A DNA stretch of 64,000 nt from Affinundibacterium baiyunense (GTDB lineage: Bacteria; Pseudomonadota; Gammaproteobacteria; Burkholderiales; Burkholderiaceae_D): the NCBI RefSeq assembly GCF_018139645.1, contig NZ_JAGSPM010000003.1, forward strand, positions 62,001-126,000. The letters are read 5' to 3'. Positions within the stretch are counted from its first letter, which is position 1. Each line of letters begins with the position of its first letter. The notes below the pieces were generated by a model. The model was not told the origin of the DNA. It saw nothing but the letters and a program-made list of their open reading frames with translations, and made no database searches. The position numbers and the translations under genes were made by a program. This document shows, piece by piece, positions 42,291 through 52,372 of the stretch.

Positions 42291-43397
42291 ATGACAACAA
42301 AAGACCAAAACGACACAACTGAATGGACGGAACAGAGCTTATCAGCTCAATTGCGTGAGCTCAGTGTGCCAGAGAAAGCGACAAGTTCTGAAATGCTTGT
42401 TGTGCTTGCTCAGGTCAATCAACTTTTATGGAAAACTCTGTGGAGCGACGATAAAAAAGGAGACGATGAATTAGACGTCAACGATCTCATTGCTCGCACT
42501 GACGAATTTAACCAATTCATTTTCGCTCCATGGCTAGTCAACAGCATTCAGCAAAAATTGCGCAGCTTTTCTGAGTTAGACGATGCAGACTGCATCCATC
42601 AAGCAAATGTCTTAGTCAGTGCGGTTAATGGAATTACCCACATGATATTTGACGCGAATAGCTATGATACAGAACCAGGTGAAGCGATTCCTAAAAAGGA
42701 ATCTGATTTCGCGGACTGGTGGGAAACGGTTATTGATATGACCAGCGACAAAGTTGGTGGATTCGGCGACGAAGAAGAGAATGAGGACGAAGACGAAGAA
42801 GACCTTGATTTAGGTCCTGAACACCAAGCGTTTGCCGAAGCAGATAACGAAGAGAAATTTGCAATTTTACGAAAAATGTTGGAATCGAATGGCGTTAAAG
42901 TAGCCAATCTGAGCGATGACGACCAAAGCGAAATTGCTGACCCAGACTATTATTTCAGCCCTTCTGAGGCCTTTGGAAAGCTGCTACCGGGTCGCTACTG
43001 CGAAATGGATTTTGAGCCATTTGGCTGCGCTTCCGAAGATGAAGTAAAAGATTTTTATCCAGACTTATGGCGTGCAGCGGCGCGCGCCACGCTAGGCGAA
43101 TTGAAATTAACCGACTTACGCTCTGAGGGCGATAGTAGCGATGATTTCAGCGAGATCACCGTTCGCTTCCATGCTTTCGGCAAGGAGCATGTTTTCAATT
43201 ATGAGAATTCTGGATCATGGTCCGACGGTCAATTTTTAGATGACCTCAAAGCTTTTACCAAACGTTATTTACAAGGTCGGTTCGTCTTTGATCCCATTAA
43301 TAATGATGGTTTCGTAGGATATGTCTACTTACCAATCGAAGCGGCAAATGAGTTAAAGTCCTACTTAGCAGCAATAGAGGCAGACTTCGACGAATAA
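42291..43397 (+). CDS. Acidic protein of unknown function
   Basis: 368 residues, strongly acidic. An Asp/Glu tract (FGDEEENEDEDEEDLDLGPE, about 161-180) splits an N-terminal helical region (residues 1-160) from a C-terminal alpha/beta region (PDYYFSPSEAFGKLLPGRYC..., VGYVYLPIEAANELKSYL). No signal peptide, no named domain recognised. Confidence 0.75.
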   Translation: MTTKDQNDTTEWTEQSLSAQLRELSVPEKATSSEMLVVLAQVNQLLWKTLWSDDKKGDDELDVNDLIARTDEFNQFIFAPWLVNSIQQKLRSFSELDDADCIHQANVLVSAVNGITHMIFDANSYDTEPGEAIPKKESDFADWWETVIDMTSDKVGGFGDEEENEDEDEEDLDLGPEHQAFAEADNEEKFAILRKMLESNGVKVANLSDDDQSEIADPDYYFSPSEAFGKLLPGRYCEMDFEPFGCASEDEVKDFYPDLWRAAARATLGELKLTDLRSEGDSSDDFSEITVRFHAFGKEHVFNYENSGSWSDGQFLDDLKAFTKRYLQGRFVFDPINNDGFVGYVYLPIEAANELKSYLAAIEADFDE

Positions 43398-43415
43398 TCG
43401 CGACGTACGCTTTTT

Positions 43416-43455
43416 CTTCAGGATCATCTTACGGTTTTGCAAGATGATCCTGAAG
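43416..43455. terminator. Hairpin after the acidic protein gene
   Basis: A perfect 15-bp inverted repeat (cttcaggatcatctt / aagatgatcctgaag) with a 10-nt loop begins 19 nt after the stop. No T-tract on the plus strand after the stem, so it may be an mRNA 3'-end structure more than a classical intrinsic terminator. Confidence 0.6.
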
Positions 43456-43582
43456 CTCAAAAATGCAGTTAAGTATCAATATTCGACTTCTTACCATAAA
43501 TATATTATGGGTTAGCACGCATTCAAGAACGACTAAACTTAAGTCAATTCGCGCAATTACTGAGAAACCTGCTCTCTTCGCT

Positions 43583-44188
43583 ATGAAAAAAACAGATACC
43601 CGCATCGATACTTATATCGAAAATTGCGCTGATTTCGCGCAGCCGATATTGCGGCATATTCGTGCTATGGTGCATCAGCATTGTCCGGATGTCAGTGAAA
43701 CGATTAAGTGGAGCATGCCGCATTTTGAATACAAGGGCAGTATCTTTTGCCACTTTGCTGCATTCAAGAAGCATTGTGCCTTAGGTTTTTGGTATGGCGA
43801 ATTATTACAGATCGATAGCAAGCTAGAAAAAGCCATGGGCCAATTTGGGCGTATTACCAGCTTATCCGAATTACCTGATGATGCTGCCTTTATCCAATTG
43901 CTCAAGCAGGCAATGCAGTTACACGACTCAGGCGCCAAGCTGCCATCGCGTAATAAAGATAAAAACGAACAGAAAGATCTTGAAATTCCACCGGATTTTT
44001 TAAGCGAGTTACAGAAAAATGCGGCGGCGATGGCGACTTTCGATGCCTTCCCTTATTCGCAGAAAAAAGAGTATGTGGCTTGGTATACCGAGGCAAAAAC
44101 TGATGCTACTCGTGCGAAACGATTACAACAAGCGATAGACTGGATGGCGGAAGGTAAACGTCGCAATTGGAAATACGAAAAGTGTTAA
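43583..44188 (+). CDS. DUF1801 / YdeI-OmpD-associated family protein
   Basis: 201 residues from ATG 43583 (MKKTDTRIDTYIENCADFAQPILRHIRAMVHQHCPDVSETIKWSMPHFEYKG, DUF1801). The C-terminal LEIPPDFLSELQKNAAAMATFDAFPYSQKKEYVAWYTEAKTDATRAKRLQQAIDWMAEGKRRNWKY is the bacteriocin-protection YdeI/OmpD-associated domain. The combination is common in bacteria; biochemical role not established. Confidence 0.93.
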   Translation: MKKTDTRIDTYIENCADFAQPILRHIRAMVHQHCPDVSETIKWSMPHFEYKGSIFCHFAAFKKHCALGFWYGELLQIDSKLEKAMGQFGRITSLSELPDDAAFIQLLKQAMQLHDSGAKLPSRNKDKNEQKDLEIPPDFLSELQKNAAAMATFDAFPYSQKKEYVAWYTEAKTDATRAKRLQQAIDWMAEGKRRNWKYEKC

Positions 44189-44218
44189 TCCGTATGATGT
44201 TCAGGCCGAAAATATAAA

Positions 44219-44938
44219 TCATTTTTCTGCGTAAATCTCTATCATTTTCATCGAACGTCCGTAGTGAAATTGCATTTGTTGATCAGTATAACGATGCTCG
44301 CTCGCGACCGGACATGCGCGTCTAGCCAAGCAAGTATTTTTACATGCTGAATCTTCCTGCAACCGATAGTCTAAGCAGGCTTTTAAATTAAATTTACCTT
44401 CATCTAAAGCACGTGGCGGGCAAGCATGAATGCATGGCGAGTCTTCACAACTGTCGCAGGGTGATGCGTTCGGGATCGGTGCGGTGATCGGCAGATTGGT
44501 ATTGGCTAACACCAGTGCACGATAAGCAAACCACGAGCCAAAATGCGTATTCACACCAACCATGAACGGTGATGAGTGATGCCACCCAACGAGCTTACCG
44601 AGATCCTGCAAATTCACGGTATAAGCGCCTGGATACAGAATTTCACAAGATACGGATGGATGCTCTATTTGTAAAAACTGCTGCACGGTCGCTATGGTAA
44701 AGGTGTCGATTGGATGCGCCTGAGTCGCAACATCAGTCACATGCTGATTCAATGATTGCCAAAATTGCGTACCTGCGTGACCAATCAAAATTAACTGTTG
44801 ATAATTCTTCGCTTGCGGGCATCGTTCAAACAAGATTGTTTTAACTTCCTCGGACAAATCCGCAATGGCAAACACGGCATGGCAATTTAAGCCAACATCG
44901 TTCAAGATGGGGGAGTTTAAGGTCTGGTAAGGATTCAT
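44219..44938 (-). CDS. Iron-sulfur protein related to epoxyqueuosine reductase (QueG-like)
   Basis: 239 residues from ATG 44938. Two 4Fe-4S cysteine groups lie in the C-terminal part: CDSCEDSPCIHACP (C-x2-C-x4-C-x3-C-P) and CLDYRLQEDSACKNTCLARRACPV. The region before (NTHFGSWFAYRALVLANTNLPIT) resembles the QueG/ferredoxin-like module. It is about 100-140 residues shorter than true QueG, so substrate and cofactor may differ. Cytoplasmic; no linked queuosine gene. Confidence 0.8.
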   Translation of the reverse strand: MNPYQTLNSPILNDVGLNCHAVFAIADLSEEVKTILFERCPQAKNYQQLILIGHAGTQFWQSLNQHVTDVATQAHPIDTFTIATVQQFLQIEHPSVSCEILYPGAYTVNLQDLGKLVGWHHSSPFMVGVNTHFGSWFAYRALVLANTNLPITAPIPNASPCDSCEDSPCIHACPPRALDEGKFNLKACLDYRLQEDSACKNTCLARRACPVASEHRYTDQQMQFHYGRSMKMIEIYAEK

Positions 44939-45058
44939 GCCGATTCGCAAGCTTAAAAAATGAAAGATAGTCGTTAATAGTTGTATTAGTCGTTATTATT
45001 GTAACGAGCAAACTAGTATGCTCTGCTAGACTGATAAAAAATAATCTCGCAATTCGCT

Positions 45059-45748
45059 ATGACACAGCTACTCGATAATATCTTTTGGCACAGTTTATCT
45101 GGTGCACAAGCGCATTTTGCTGAAGGTGAAGCGAGTGCGCGACGCTATGCAAAAGGCTTCTCCCCTATCCTGGGCTTTGCAGATGCGCAGCACCCTGATT
45201 TTCAAGCCATTACACCCTATTGCGAACTTGGCGAACAATTTTATTGCGCTGGATGGAGCGGCACCATCCCTACTGGCTGGCAGCTTGTCGCTGAAAGCAC
45301 CATGTATCGCATGGTGTGGGACGGTGTAATACCGCCAGACGAGCCGGATTTTCAAGCACGTCTTTTAGATCCATTCAATCAGCAAGATGCCGAACAAGCC
45401 ATGACGTTAGCGCAATTGACCAATCCCGGGCCATTCGGACTACGAACAATTGAGCTTGGTGAGTATCTTGCTTATTTTGATAACACCAAGCTAGTTGCAA
45501 TGGCAGGAGAACGTAGTTTTGCCCCGCCCTATCGCGAGGTAAGTGGTGTTTGCACGCATCCGAATTACCAAGGACAAGGATGGGCTAAACGCTTAATGCA
45601 TAAAATTATTCGCCGTCAATTATTGGCGAATGAAATCCCCTTCCTGCATGTGATGCGCAGCAATGACACGGCACATGCCTTGTATTTGCGCATGGGTTTT
45701 CGTGACTATTGTGAAACAGCGGTGCGCGTGATTCGTCGTTGTGAATAG
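45059..45748 (+). CDS. GNAT-family acetyltransferase (FR47-like)
   Basis: 229 residues. The acetyl-CoA site is in the C-terminal half: REVSGVCTHPNYQGQGWAKRLMHKIIRRQLL followed by HVMRSNDTAHALYLRMGFRDY. The N-terminal half (about 1-110) is a divergent GNAT-like domain. Substrate unknown. Confidence 0.9.
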   Translation: MTQLLDNIFWHSLSGAQAHFAEGEASARRYAKGFSPILGFADAQHPDFQAITPYCELGEQFYCAGWSGTIPTGWQLVAESTMYRMVWDGVIPPDEPDFQARLLDPFNQQDAEQAMTLAQLTNPGPFGLRTIELGEYLAYFDNTKLVAMAGERSFAPPYREVSGVCTHPNYQGQGWAKRLMHKIIRRQLLANEIPFLHVMRSNDTAHALYLRMGFRDYCETAVRVIRRCE

Positions 45749-45943
45749 TTATATTGCCTTGGCATGCAAGCGGCATGACTAGTTAACTAATCGAGTAACG
45801 AACTATGCGATCTACCAGCTTCTAGCGATAAACTTACTAGATTTTCATCAAGCAGTCCGCTCACATCGGTATGGTAAACTCTCGACTCTTGCATTTTACG
45901 CCGCACGGCGCTTACCGCAATTCCCAGATATCGAGATACCGAG

Positions 45944-47419
45944 ATGACAACGCCCACTACACAATCTGAACTCAGTCAATTATTCCCTCAGCCACTCTGG
46001 CAATGGTTTGAACAAATCTGTGCCATTCCGCATCCTTCCAAGCACGAAGCAGCATTAAGCGCACATATCCAAGCGTGGGCAAAAGAACGTGGCCTGCCTG
46101 TAATTGTCGATCAAGTCGGTAACTTAATTATCCGCAAACCAGCAACAGCGGGGATGGAAGATAGAAAAACTGTCGTGATCCAAGCGCATCTCGACATGGT
46201 GCCGCAAAAGAATGCCGATAAAGTCCATGACTTTTTGACTGACCCAATTGAAGCTTGGGTTGATGGTGAATGGGTCAAAGCACGTGGCACCACGCTAGGT
46301 TCAGATAACGGAATCGGCATGTCGTCGGCCTTAGCCATTTTAGGTGCATCCGACATCAAACATGGCCCACTTGAAGTCTTGCTGACGGTGGATGAAGAGG
46401 CTGGTATGTCTGGTGCATTTGGTTTGCAAGCCGGCATCTTAGAAGCCGAAATTTTAATCAATACCGATTCTGAACAAGAAGGCGAAATCTATATGGGTTG
46501 CGCTGGTGGTGTCGATGCAAAAATCCAATTACCTGTGCAATGGGAAGACGCTGATCCAGCACACTTAGCCTACACCCTGAGTATCGCCGGCTTAAAAGGT
46601 GGTCATTCTGGCGTCAATATTCATCTAGGACGCGGCAATGCAAATAAATTATTGGCGCGTTTTTTTGCTAGACATGCGGTTGAATTGGGTATCGCGATTA
46701 GTCAAGCGCAAGGTGGATCATTACGTAATGCGATTCCACGTGAGGCACAATTTAGCTTTACTTTGCCAGTTGAAAAACTCGATTTATTGCAACAACGTGT
46801 CGCGCAATATCAAGCAATCTTGCAAGCAGAATTGGCAGCGACGGAACCGAATCTACGATTAACTATCAACGACTGCACAGCACCAGAAAAAGTATTGCGC
46901 AGCACTTCGCAACAACAGTTAATTCATTTGATCAATGCATGTCCAAATGGCGTGATGCGCATGAGTGATGAAGTGGCTGGCGTAGTAGAAAGCTCGCTCA
47001 ATGTCGGTGTAGTAAGTACCGCAGCAGATCACATTAGCGTGGTGTGCATGGTGCGTTCTTTAATTGATAGTGGCCGTACATATATCGAAAGCCAATTGCA
47101 ATCATTATGCGATCTGGCTGGTGCTAGCGTGCAATTTGAAGGTCGCTACCCAGGCTGGAAGCCAGACAATAATTCTCCTGTGATGGCGATTGTCAAAGAC
47201 ACCTATGAAAGCATTTATCAACGCGAGCCAGAAATTATGGTGATTCATGCGGGATTGGAGTGTGGTTTATTCAAAAAGCCCTATCCACATTTGGACATGG
47301 TTTCTATCGGCCCAACCATACGCTTTCCACATGGCCCCGATGAAATGGTGAATATCAAAACAGTGGGCCAATATTGGACTTTGCTGTTGGCGGTTTTAGA
47401 GCGCATTCCAGCTAAATAA
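45944..47419 (+). CDS. pepD: Aminoacyl-histidine dipeptidase (peptidase D)
   Basis: 491 residues, usual length for PepD (M20C). Metal ligands are visible in VVIQAHLDMVPQKN, GSDNGIGMSSALAIL, and LLTVDEEAGMSGAFGL; the lid/dimerisation segment carries GGHSGVNIHLGRGNANKLL. It cleaves Xaa-His and other dipeptides in the cytoplasm. It ends 5 nt from the convergent dnaE2 stop, with no obvious terminator between. Confidence 0.97.
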   Translation: MTTPTTQSELSQLFPQPLWQWFEQICAIPHPSKHEAALSAHIQAWAKERGLPVIVDQVGNLIIRKPATAGMEDRKTVVIQAHLDMVPQKNADKVHDFLTDPIEAWVDGEWVKARGTTLGSDNGIGMSSALAILGASDIKHGPLEVLLTVDEEAGMSGAFGLQAGILEAEILINTDSEQEGEIYMGCAGGVDAKIQLPVQWEDADPAHLAYTLSIAGLKGGHSGVNIHLGRGNANKLLARFFARHAVELGIAISQAQGGSLRNAIPREAQFSFTLPVEKLDLLQQRVAQYQAILQAELAATEPNLRLTINDCTAPEKVLRSTSQQQLIHLINACPNGVMRMSDEVAGVVESSLNVGVVSTAADHISVVCMVRSLIDSGRTYIESQLQSLCDLAGASVQFEGRYPGWKPDNNSPVMAIVKDTYESIYQREPEIMVIHAGLECGLFKKPYPHLDMVSIGPTIRFPHGPDEMVNIKTVGQYWTLLLAVLERIPAK

Positions 47420-47424
47420 ATGTG

Positions 47425-50400
47425 CTAACAAAAGTCACGACTAACTGCAACAAAATCACCAAGTAAGTGACTCATATCGACCAAGCGTTTGGCAACCAGA
47501 TGGTGTACTTTTCCATCGGTTTGCCAAATGCCATAGACACCCAACAACTTGGCATTCAATACTTCATGCCGAAATTGGTCTACCAAAGCTGGCCAGACAA
47601 TCACATTCACCGGACCAGTTTCATCTTCTATCGTTATAAACAAAACGCCCTTGGCAGTACCAGGTCGCTGCCTGACTGTCACTAGGCCACAACCACGTGC
47701 GAACTGTTTATTTTGAAACTTATGCAATACATCTGATGGGAGAAAGCGCTGTTTTAAAAGTCGCGATCTGAGTAAAGCAATTGGATGTCGTTGTAAAGTT
47801 AACCCTGTGCTGTGATAGTCGCGCAAAATTTCTTGTGCCTCGCTAGGTGTACTCAGCTGCGCTGGTGATTCCGCAAGCGTTGTAGGGCGCAGTAAATCTT
47901 TGTCAGGAACGGCCGCAACTGCTTGCCATAGTGCTTGATGACGATTACCAGTCAATGCAGCTAAAGCATTTCCATCAGCCAAAGCTTCGAGGTCAGCACG
48001 ATTTAATTGCGCACGACGTGCTAAATCTTGAATGTCGTGAAAGACCGCTTGCTGACGCGCTTGACTGATCCGCTCTGCCGCCGCTTGCGACATACCACGC
48101 AATAAAGACATCCCTAAGCGTACTGCAGCTTGTTGTTCGCTATGGCTTTGTAAGGGTAAGTCTTCCAACTTCGCATCCCAATCGCTATACATCACATCAA
48201 TCGGTCGTATTCTAATTTGGTGACGTTTAGCATCTTGCACTAACTGCGATGGCGAATAAAATCCCATCGGTTGCGAGTTCAATAACGCACATAAAAATAC
48301 CGCAGGTTGATGACACTTAATCCAACAACTGGCATAGGTTAATAAAGCAAAACTTGCTGCATGGCTTTCGGGGAATCCATATTCACCAAAGCCTAGCATT
48401 TGATCAAATACCGCTTGCGCAAATTCTTTTTCATAACCATTTTTCACCATGGTGTCGACGATACGGCTTTGATAATGGGCGAGCCCACCTTTACGCTTCC
48501 ATGCTGCCATCGCACGCCGCAATTCATCGGCTTCACCTGGCGTAAAATCAGCAGCGACCATCGCAATTTGCATCACTTGTTCTTGAAAAATCGGCACACC
48601 TAAAGTGCGCGATAAAACTTTTTCTATCGCTGGTGTGGGATAAACGACTGGTTCCAATCCTTGTCGGCGTTTAAGATAAGGATGCACCATCCCACCTTGA
48701 ATTGGCCCAGGGCGCACAATCGCAACCTGCACTACCAAATCATAAAAACAACGGGGTCGCAAGCGTGGCAACATACCCATTTGAGCGCGTGATTCAATTT
48801 GAAAAACACCGATCGTATCGGCTCGACAAATCATGTCGTAAGTAACGGCATCTTCCGCAGGAATATCTTGCATCCGTTGTGGGCAACCGGGGATTTGTCG
48901 CATCAATTTAAAAGCGCGTTGTAAGGCAGAGAGCATGCCCAATGCCAACACATCGACCTTGAGTAAGCCCAATGCCTCCAAATCATCCTTATCCCATTGA
49001 ATAATGCTGCGCCCTTCCATACTCGCTTTTTCAACAGGAACCAAACGCGTTAATTTATCGCGCGCAATCACGAAGCCGCCACTGTGCTGGGATAAGTGTC
49101 TTGGAAATTTTAAAAGTTGATTCACCAAATCAGCCCATTGTTGCGCGATCATCGATTGCGGATCTAAACCGCTTTCACTAAAACGTTCTAACAAAGCTTC
49201 TTTGCTATCAAACCAATGCTGAGATTTGGCGAGTTTGTCGATTAAATGTGCGTCCACACCAAGTGCTTTACCAACCTCACGCAAAGCACCACGCGGCCGA
49301 TAGGTATGTACCGCAGCCGCTAACGCGGTACGATGTCGACCATATTTTTTATACAAATATTGAATAACCTCTTCTCGTCGTTGATGTTCAAAATCAACAT
49401 CAATATCGGGTGGTTCGCCACGTTCTTTCGATAAAAATCGTTCAAATAATAAGATGCCATTTTCTGGGCTGACTTCAGTAATGTGCAAGCAATAACAGAC
49501 CACTGAATTAGCAGCAGAGCCACGCCCTTGGCACAAAATATCTTGCGAACGAGCAAAGCGCACAATGTCATACACCGTTAAAAAATAAGCTTCATAGGCA
49601 AGATCATTAATTAAATGCAGTTCATATTCAATTTTATTTCTCGTCGCTGCACTAATGCCATTCGGGTAGCGTAGTTGCGCCCCGGCATAGACCTCTTGGC
49701 GTAAAAATGAAGCGGGGGTTTGTCCTTGTGGTACCAGTTCATCTGGATATTCATAGCGCAACTCGCTCAATGAAAATTGGCATAAATCGGCGATGCGTAA
49801 AGTTTCTTGTATTGCAGATGCAGGATAAATATTTCCCAATCGTAAACGTGAGCGCAGATGCTGCTCCGCATTTGGCGCTAAATCATAACCACAATCCGCG
49901 ATTGCTTTGCCTAAGCGTATCGCTGTCAAGGTATCTTGTAGTGGTTTGCGTGAACGTACATGCATGCATACATTGCCGATAGCAACAACGGCCAAACCGA
50001 ATTCATGTCCTATGATTTGCAATTGTTGCTGTTGCCAGTCATCCATCGCTTGCGTTAACAAATGCAAACCTAACCAAGTACGTTGCGGGAAATGACGAGC
50101 CATCCATGCGGTCTGCGCTCGCACTACTTCTGGTTGAAGTGGATAAGCTGGCACTAAAATTAATAAGCAATCAGGTAGACCCGCGATGTGCTGTAAATCT
50201 TGAGGTGGATCACTAAAGTCTTCAGGAGTAAGCAGATAGCTACCTTTAACAACATTCGCACGCATTCTAGCTAGGCTAATCAATTCGCAAAGGTTACCGT
50301 AACCATCCCGATTTTGTACTAACACGATGATCCGCATCTGCGCTAACTGGGGTTCTAGCAAGCTTGCTTCTAATTGAAAAACGCTCCCGATAATCAAAGG

Positions 50401-50583
50401 AAAATTATGCTTTAGCGCTTCTTCATGCGCGCGCACCACGCCAGCTAGCGAACACTCATCAGTGATGGCGAGTGCTTGATAATTGAGTTTGACTGCACGC
50501 GCGATAAGTTCTTCTGCATGTGACGCACCATGTAGAAAACTAAAATTGGTTTGACAGTAAAGTTCGGCGTAATGAGGAAGCAT
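47425..50583 (-). CDS. dnaE2: Error-prone DNA polymerase DnaE2
   Basis: 1052 residues. N-terminal PHP domain (YAELYCQTNFSFLHGASHAEELIARAVKLNYQALAITDECSLAG). The catalytic acidic motif is EPPDIDVDFEH, and the fingers and thumb are complete (e.g. DELRRAMAAWKRKGG). The C-terminal OB fold is LVTVRQRPGTAKGVLFITIEDETGPVNVIVWP. It copies past DNA lesions together with ImuA and ImuB. It follows imuB by 151 nt and is probably in the same SOS operon. Confidence 0.98.
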   Translation of the reverse strand: MLPHYAELYCQTNFSFLHGASHAEELIARAVKLNYQALAITDECSLAGVVRAHEEALKHNFPLIIGSVFQLEASLLEPQLAQMRIIVLVQNRDGYGNLCELISLARMRANVVKGSYLLTPEDFSDPPQDLQHIAGLPDCLLILVPAYPLQPEVVRAQTAWMARHFPQRTWLGLHLLTQAMDDWQQQQLQIIGHEFGLAVVAIGNVCMHVRSRKPLQDTLTAIRLGKAIADCGYDLAPNAEQHLRSRLRLGNIYPASAIQETLRIADLCQFSLSELRYEYPDELVPQGQTPASFLRQEVYAGAQLRYPNGISAATRNKIEYELHLINDLAYEAYFLTVYDIVRFARSQDILCQGRGSAANSVVCYCLHITEVSPENGILLFERFLSKERGEPPDIDVDFEHQRREEVIQYLYKKYGRHRTALAAAVHTYRPRGALREVGKALGVDAHLIDKLAKSQHWFDSKEALLERFSESGLDPQSMIAQQWADLVNQLLKFPRHLSQHSGGFVIARDKLTRLVPVEKASMEGRSIIQWDKDDLEALGLLKVDVLALGMLSALQRAFKLMRQIPGCPQRMQDIPAEDAVTYDMICRADTIGVFQIESRAQMGMLPRLRPRCFYDLVVQVAIVRPGPIQGGMVHPYLKRRQGLEPVVYPTPAIEKVLSRTLGVPIFQEQVMQIAMVAADFTPGEADELRRAMAAWKRKGGLAHYQSRIVDTMVKNGYEKEFAQAVFDQMLGFGEYGFPESHAASFALLTYASCWIKCHQPAVFLCALLNSQPMGFYSPSQLVQDAKRHQIRIRPIDVMYSDWDAKLEDLPLQSHSEQQAAVRLGMSLLRGMSQAAAERISQARQQAVFHDIQDLARRAQLNRADLEALADGNALAALTGNRHQALWQAVAAVPDKDLLRPTTLAESPAQLSTPSEAQEILRDYHSTGLTLQRHPIALLRSRLLKQRFLPSDVLHKFQNKQFARGCGLVTVRQRPGTAKGVLFITIEDETGPVNVIVWPALVDQFRHEVLNAKLLGVYGIWQTDGKVHHLVAKRLVDMSHLLGDFVAVSRDFC

Positions 50584-50599
50584 AATGACTTGCTACTGC

Positions 50600-50700
50600 T
50601 TTTATTGATTCTTCTACGTTTAATGGTTCTATGTTTATTAGCTTTACGTTTATTGATTCGGTATTTATGAATACCCATACTGCGTTTATTCATTCGGCTT
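50600..50700. repeat. Degenerate tandem repeats in the imuB-dnaE2 spacer
   Basis: The spacer contains several imperfect copies of a roughly 15-bp unit resembling cgtttattgattc (for example at 50597-50611, 50648-50663 and 50685-50699). The copies have drifted. No gene; the basic antisense frame across it (RKANKHRTIKRRRINKS) is a by-product of the repeat. Confidence 0.55.
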
Positions 50701-50734
50701 AAATGTGCCCAACATTTGCAAATACAAAAAATGT

Positions 50735-52372
50735 TTATCCAAACACGCCATGTAAAAACCAAGCTTCATCTTCTTGCATGAGTTTTTCTTGCCCTATGCG
50801 TTCGCGATAAATCCAATAACGATAGTAGTTACTGCATTCAGCAATGAAATAATCGCGGGTCACCAGTTTCCCATTCCACCAACCTGCTTCTATCCGTTCT
50901 GCTGCAGACAATAGTTTTAAACGCGATCCATAGTAAGGGCTGTGTTGCCTGACATTGAGTGCAAGAGGAACTTTCAGCAGCCAACTCGGACGCGGATTAT
51001 TAAATGCTGATATCTGCGCTTTACCAGCGGACTTTTCCAATACCGAAACCCAACGATTCGCAACTTCAGGGCGATGATCCGCACACGGCGCGGCTTGCAG
51101 CACTTGCTCTGCACCTAAACGAGCGATCAAGAGTTCTAATAAACGACTTTCACTTTCGCTTTGGCTAGTTTGATCAGGAAATAAAGAAGTATTGAAAGCT
51201 TGTCGTGCTTCTATCTGATGAACTTCTAAACGTATTGCAATCGCTGGGCTACCAAGTTGCCACTGGGCGAGTTTTTCTTTTAATAAACGTGTAATGTGTT
51301 CTTCTTGCCAGCAAGCTTGCGCTAATGAAATCGGCAATAAGCTCGGTGCGAGCGCTTGACGACCACGCTCATGTTCAATGATCAAACTAAATTCCTTCAT
51401 AGCTTTCTGTTGTTGATTCAGCCAACCACATAATTGCAAAACCAAACCGCGTGTGAAATGAAAAATGATGTCGGTTTTATCGATGCGGTCAGGTAACTCA
51501 CAACGCGCATGAAAACGATCAGGAACCGTAATCCATTGGTGTAAGGCGACTTGCTCGCCATACGCAATATCCAAAGCATTCAACAAGGCTTTGCCACAAC
51601 GCCTTTGCAAACCAGCGCGGGGCAAATGGCGTAATGTCCCCAAATCAGTACACGCGATGCCTTGTAACCAATCAAGATAAGTCTGTGCGCTTGGAAGTAA
51701 ATAACAAGGTAAAACATCCAAATGTCGCGCTAAGTGTCGATTGCTTAAACAAATTTGCAACTGGCGCGATCGCACTTGCTTGCTGGCTGACTTTGCTGAT
51801 GTTTTTGTCGATGTTTTTTGTGCGCTTGAATGTGCGGGTATTTGTGTATTCTTTTGCGCCAATAAACTAGCAGCGCTGGCGTTACGTGCGATCCCAATTT
51901 GCGCACTAAGTCCCATATCACACAAGTCTTGTTGAATACGGCGATACAGTCGTCGTACACCACCAAATAAACGCAAACTAGCAGCGACTTCAATCTGAAT
52001 AATATCGGCATGCTGTTCGCAAAAACACACTTGTGGCGAATACTGTAAAAGACTCATCGCCACTTGCTGACGCAATGCTTTTTCTAATTCAAGATCACGT
52101 TGTTTGATCACAGCTTGTTCGCACAATAAGCCTATGCTGTTTTGCCGCATGCCAGGCAATAAACCATACACGCGAAGCGCATCACTCAAAGCATAAATAC
52201 GCTGTTGCTCACAAACGACCAGCAGATGTTCGGCTTGCAAAGGTGATTGATCGCGCTGCGGATCAGCTTGAGCTTCACTAAAACCATTACCCCACCAATG
52301 CGGATGAAACACCTCCAGCGCGAGCTGCGGTAGGTAAATGGCTATCCACAATGGAGGAATCAAGCTTGGCAT
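50735..52372 (-). CDS. imuB: ImuB, inactive Y-family polymerase-like mutasome subunit
   Basis: 545 residues from ATG 52372 (MPSLIPPLWIAIYLPQLALEVFHP). The Y-family fold is recognisable (LLVVCEQQRIYALSDALRVYGLLPGMR; IQIEVAASLRLFGGVRRLYRRIQQDL), but the catalytic acidic residues of DinB-type enzymes are replaced (IAIYLPQL in place of DMDAFF; no SIDE motif). The C-terminal ImuB tail is YFIAECSNYYRYWIYRERI...WFLHGVFG. ImuB acts as a scaffold that brings DnaE2 to the clamp. It overlaps imuA by 86 nt. Confidence 0.95.
   Translation of the reverse strand: MPSLIPPLWIAIYLPQLALEVFHPHWWGNGFSEAQADPQRDQSPLQAEHLLVVCEQQRIYALSDALRVYGLLPGMRQNSIGLLCEQAVIKQRDLELEKALRQQVAMSLLQYSPQVCFCEQHADIIQIEVAASLRLFGGVRRLYRRIQQDLCDMGLSAQIGIARNASAASLLAQKNTQIPAHSSAQKTSTKTSAKSASKQVRSRQLQICLSNRHLARHLDVLPCYLLPSAQTYLDWLQGIACTDLGTLRHLPRAGLQRRCGKALLNALDIAYGEQVALHQWITVPDRFHARCELPDRIDKTDIIFHFTRGLVLQLCGWLNQQQKAMKEFSLIIEHERGRQALAPSLLPISLAQACWQEEHITRLLKEKLAQWQLGSPAIAIRLEVHQIEARQAFNTSLFPDQTSQSESESRLLELLIARLGAEQVLQAAPCADHRPEVANRWVSVLEKSAGKAQISAFNNPRPSWLLKVPLALNVRQHSPYYGSRLKLLSAAERIEAGWWNGKLVTRDYFIAECSNYYRYWIYRERIGQEKLMQEDEAWFLHGVFG

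Noticed and set aside
50445..50762. Arg/Lys-rich 105-codon minus-strand frame
   Set aside because: It crosses the repetitive imuB-dnaE2 spacer and the start of dnaE2; the composition reflects the repeat.
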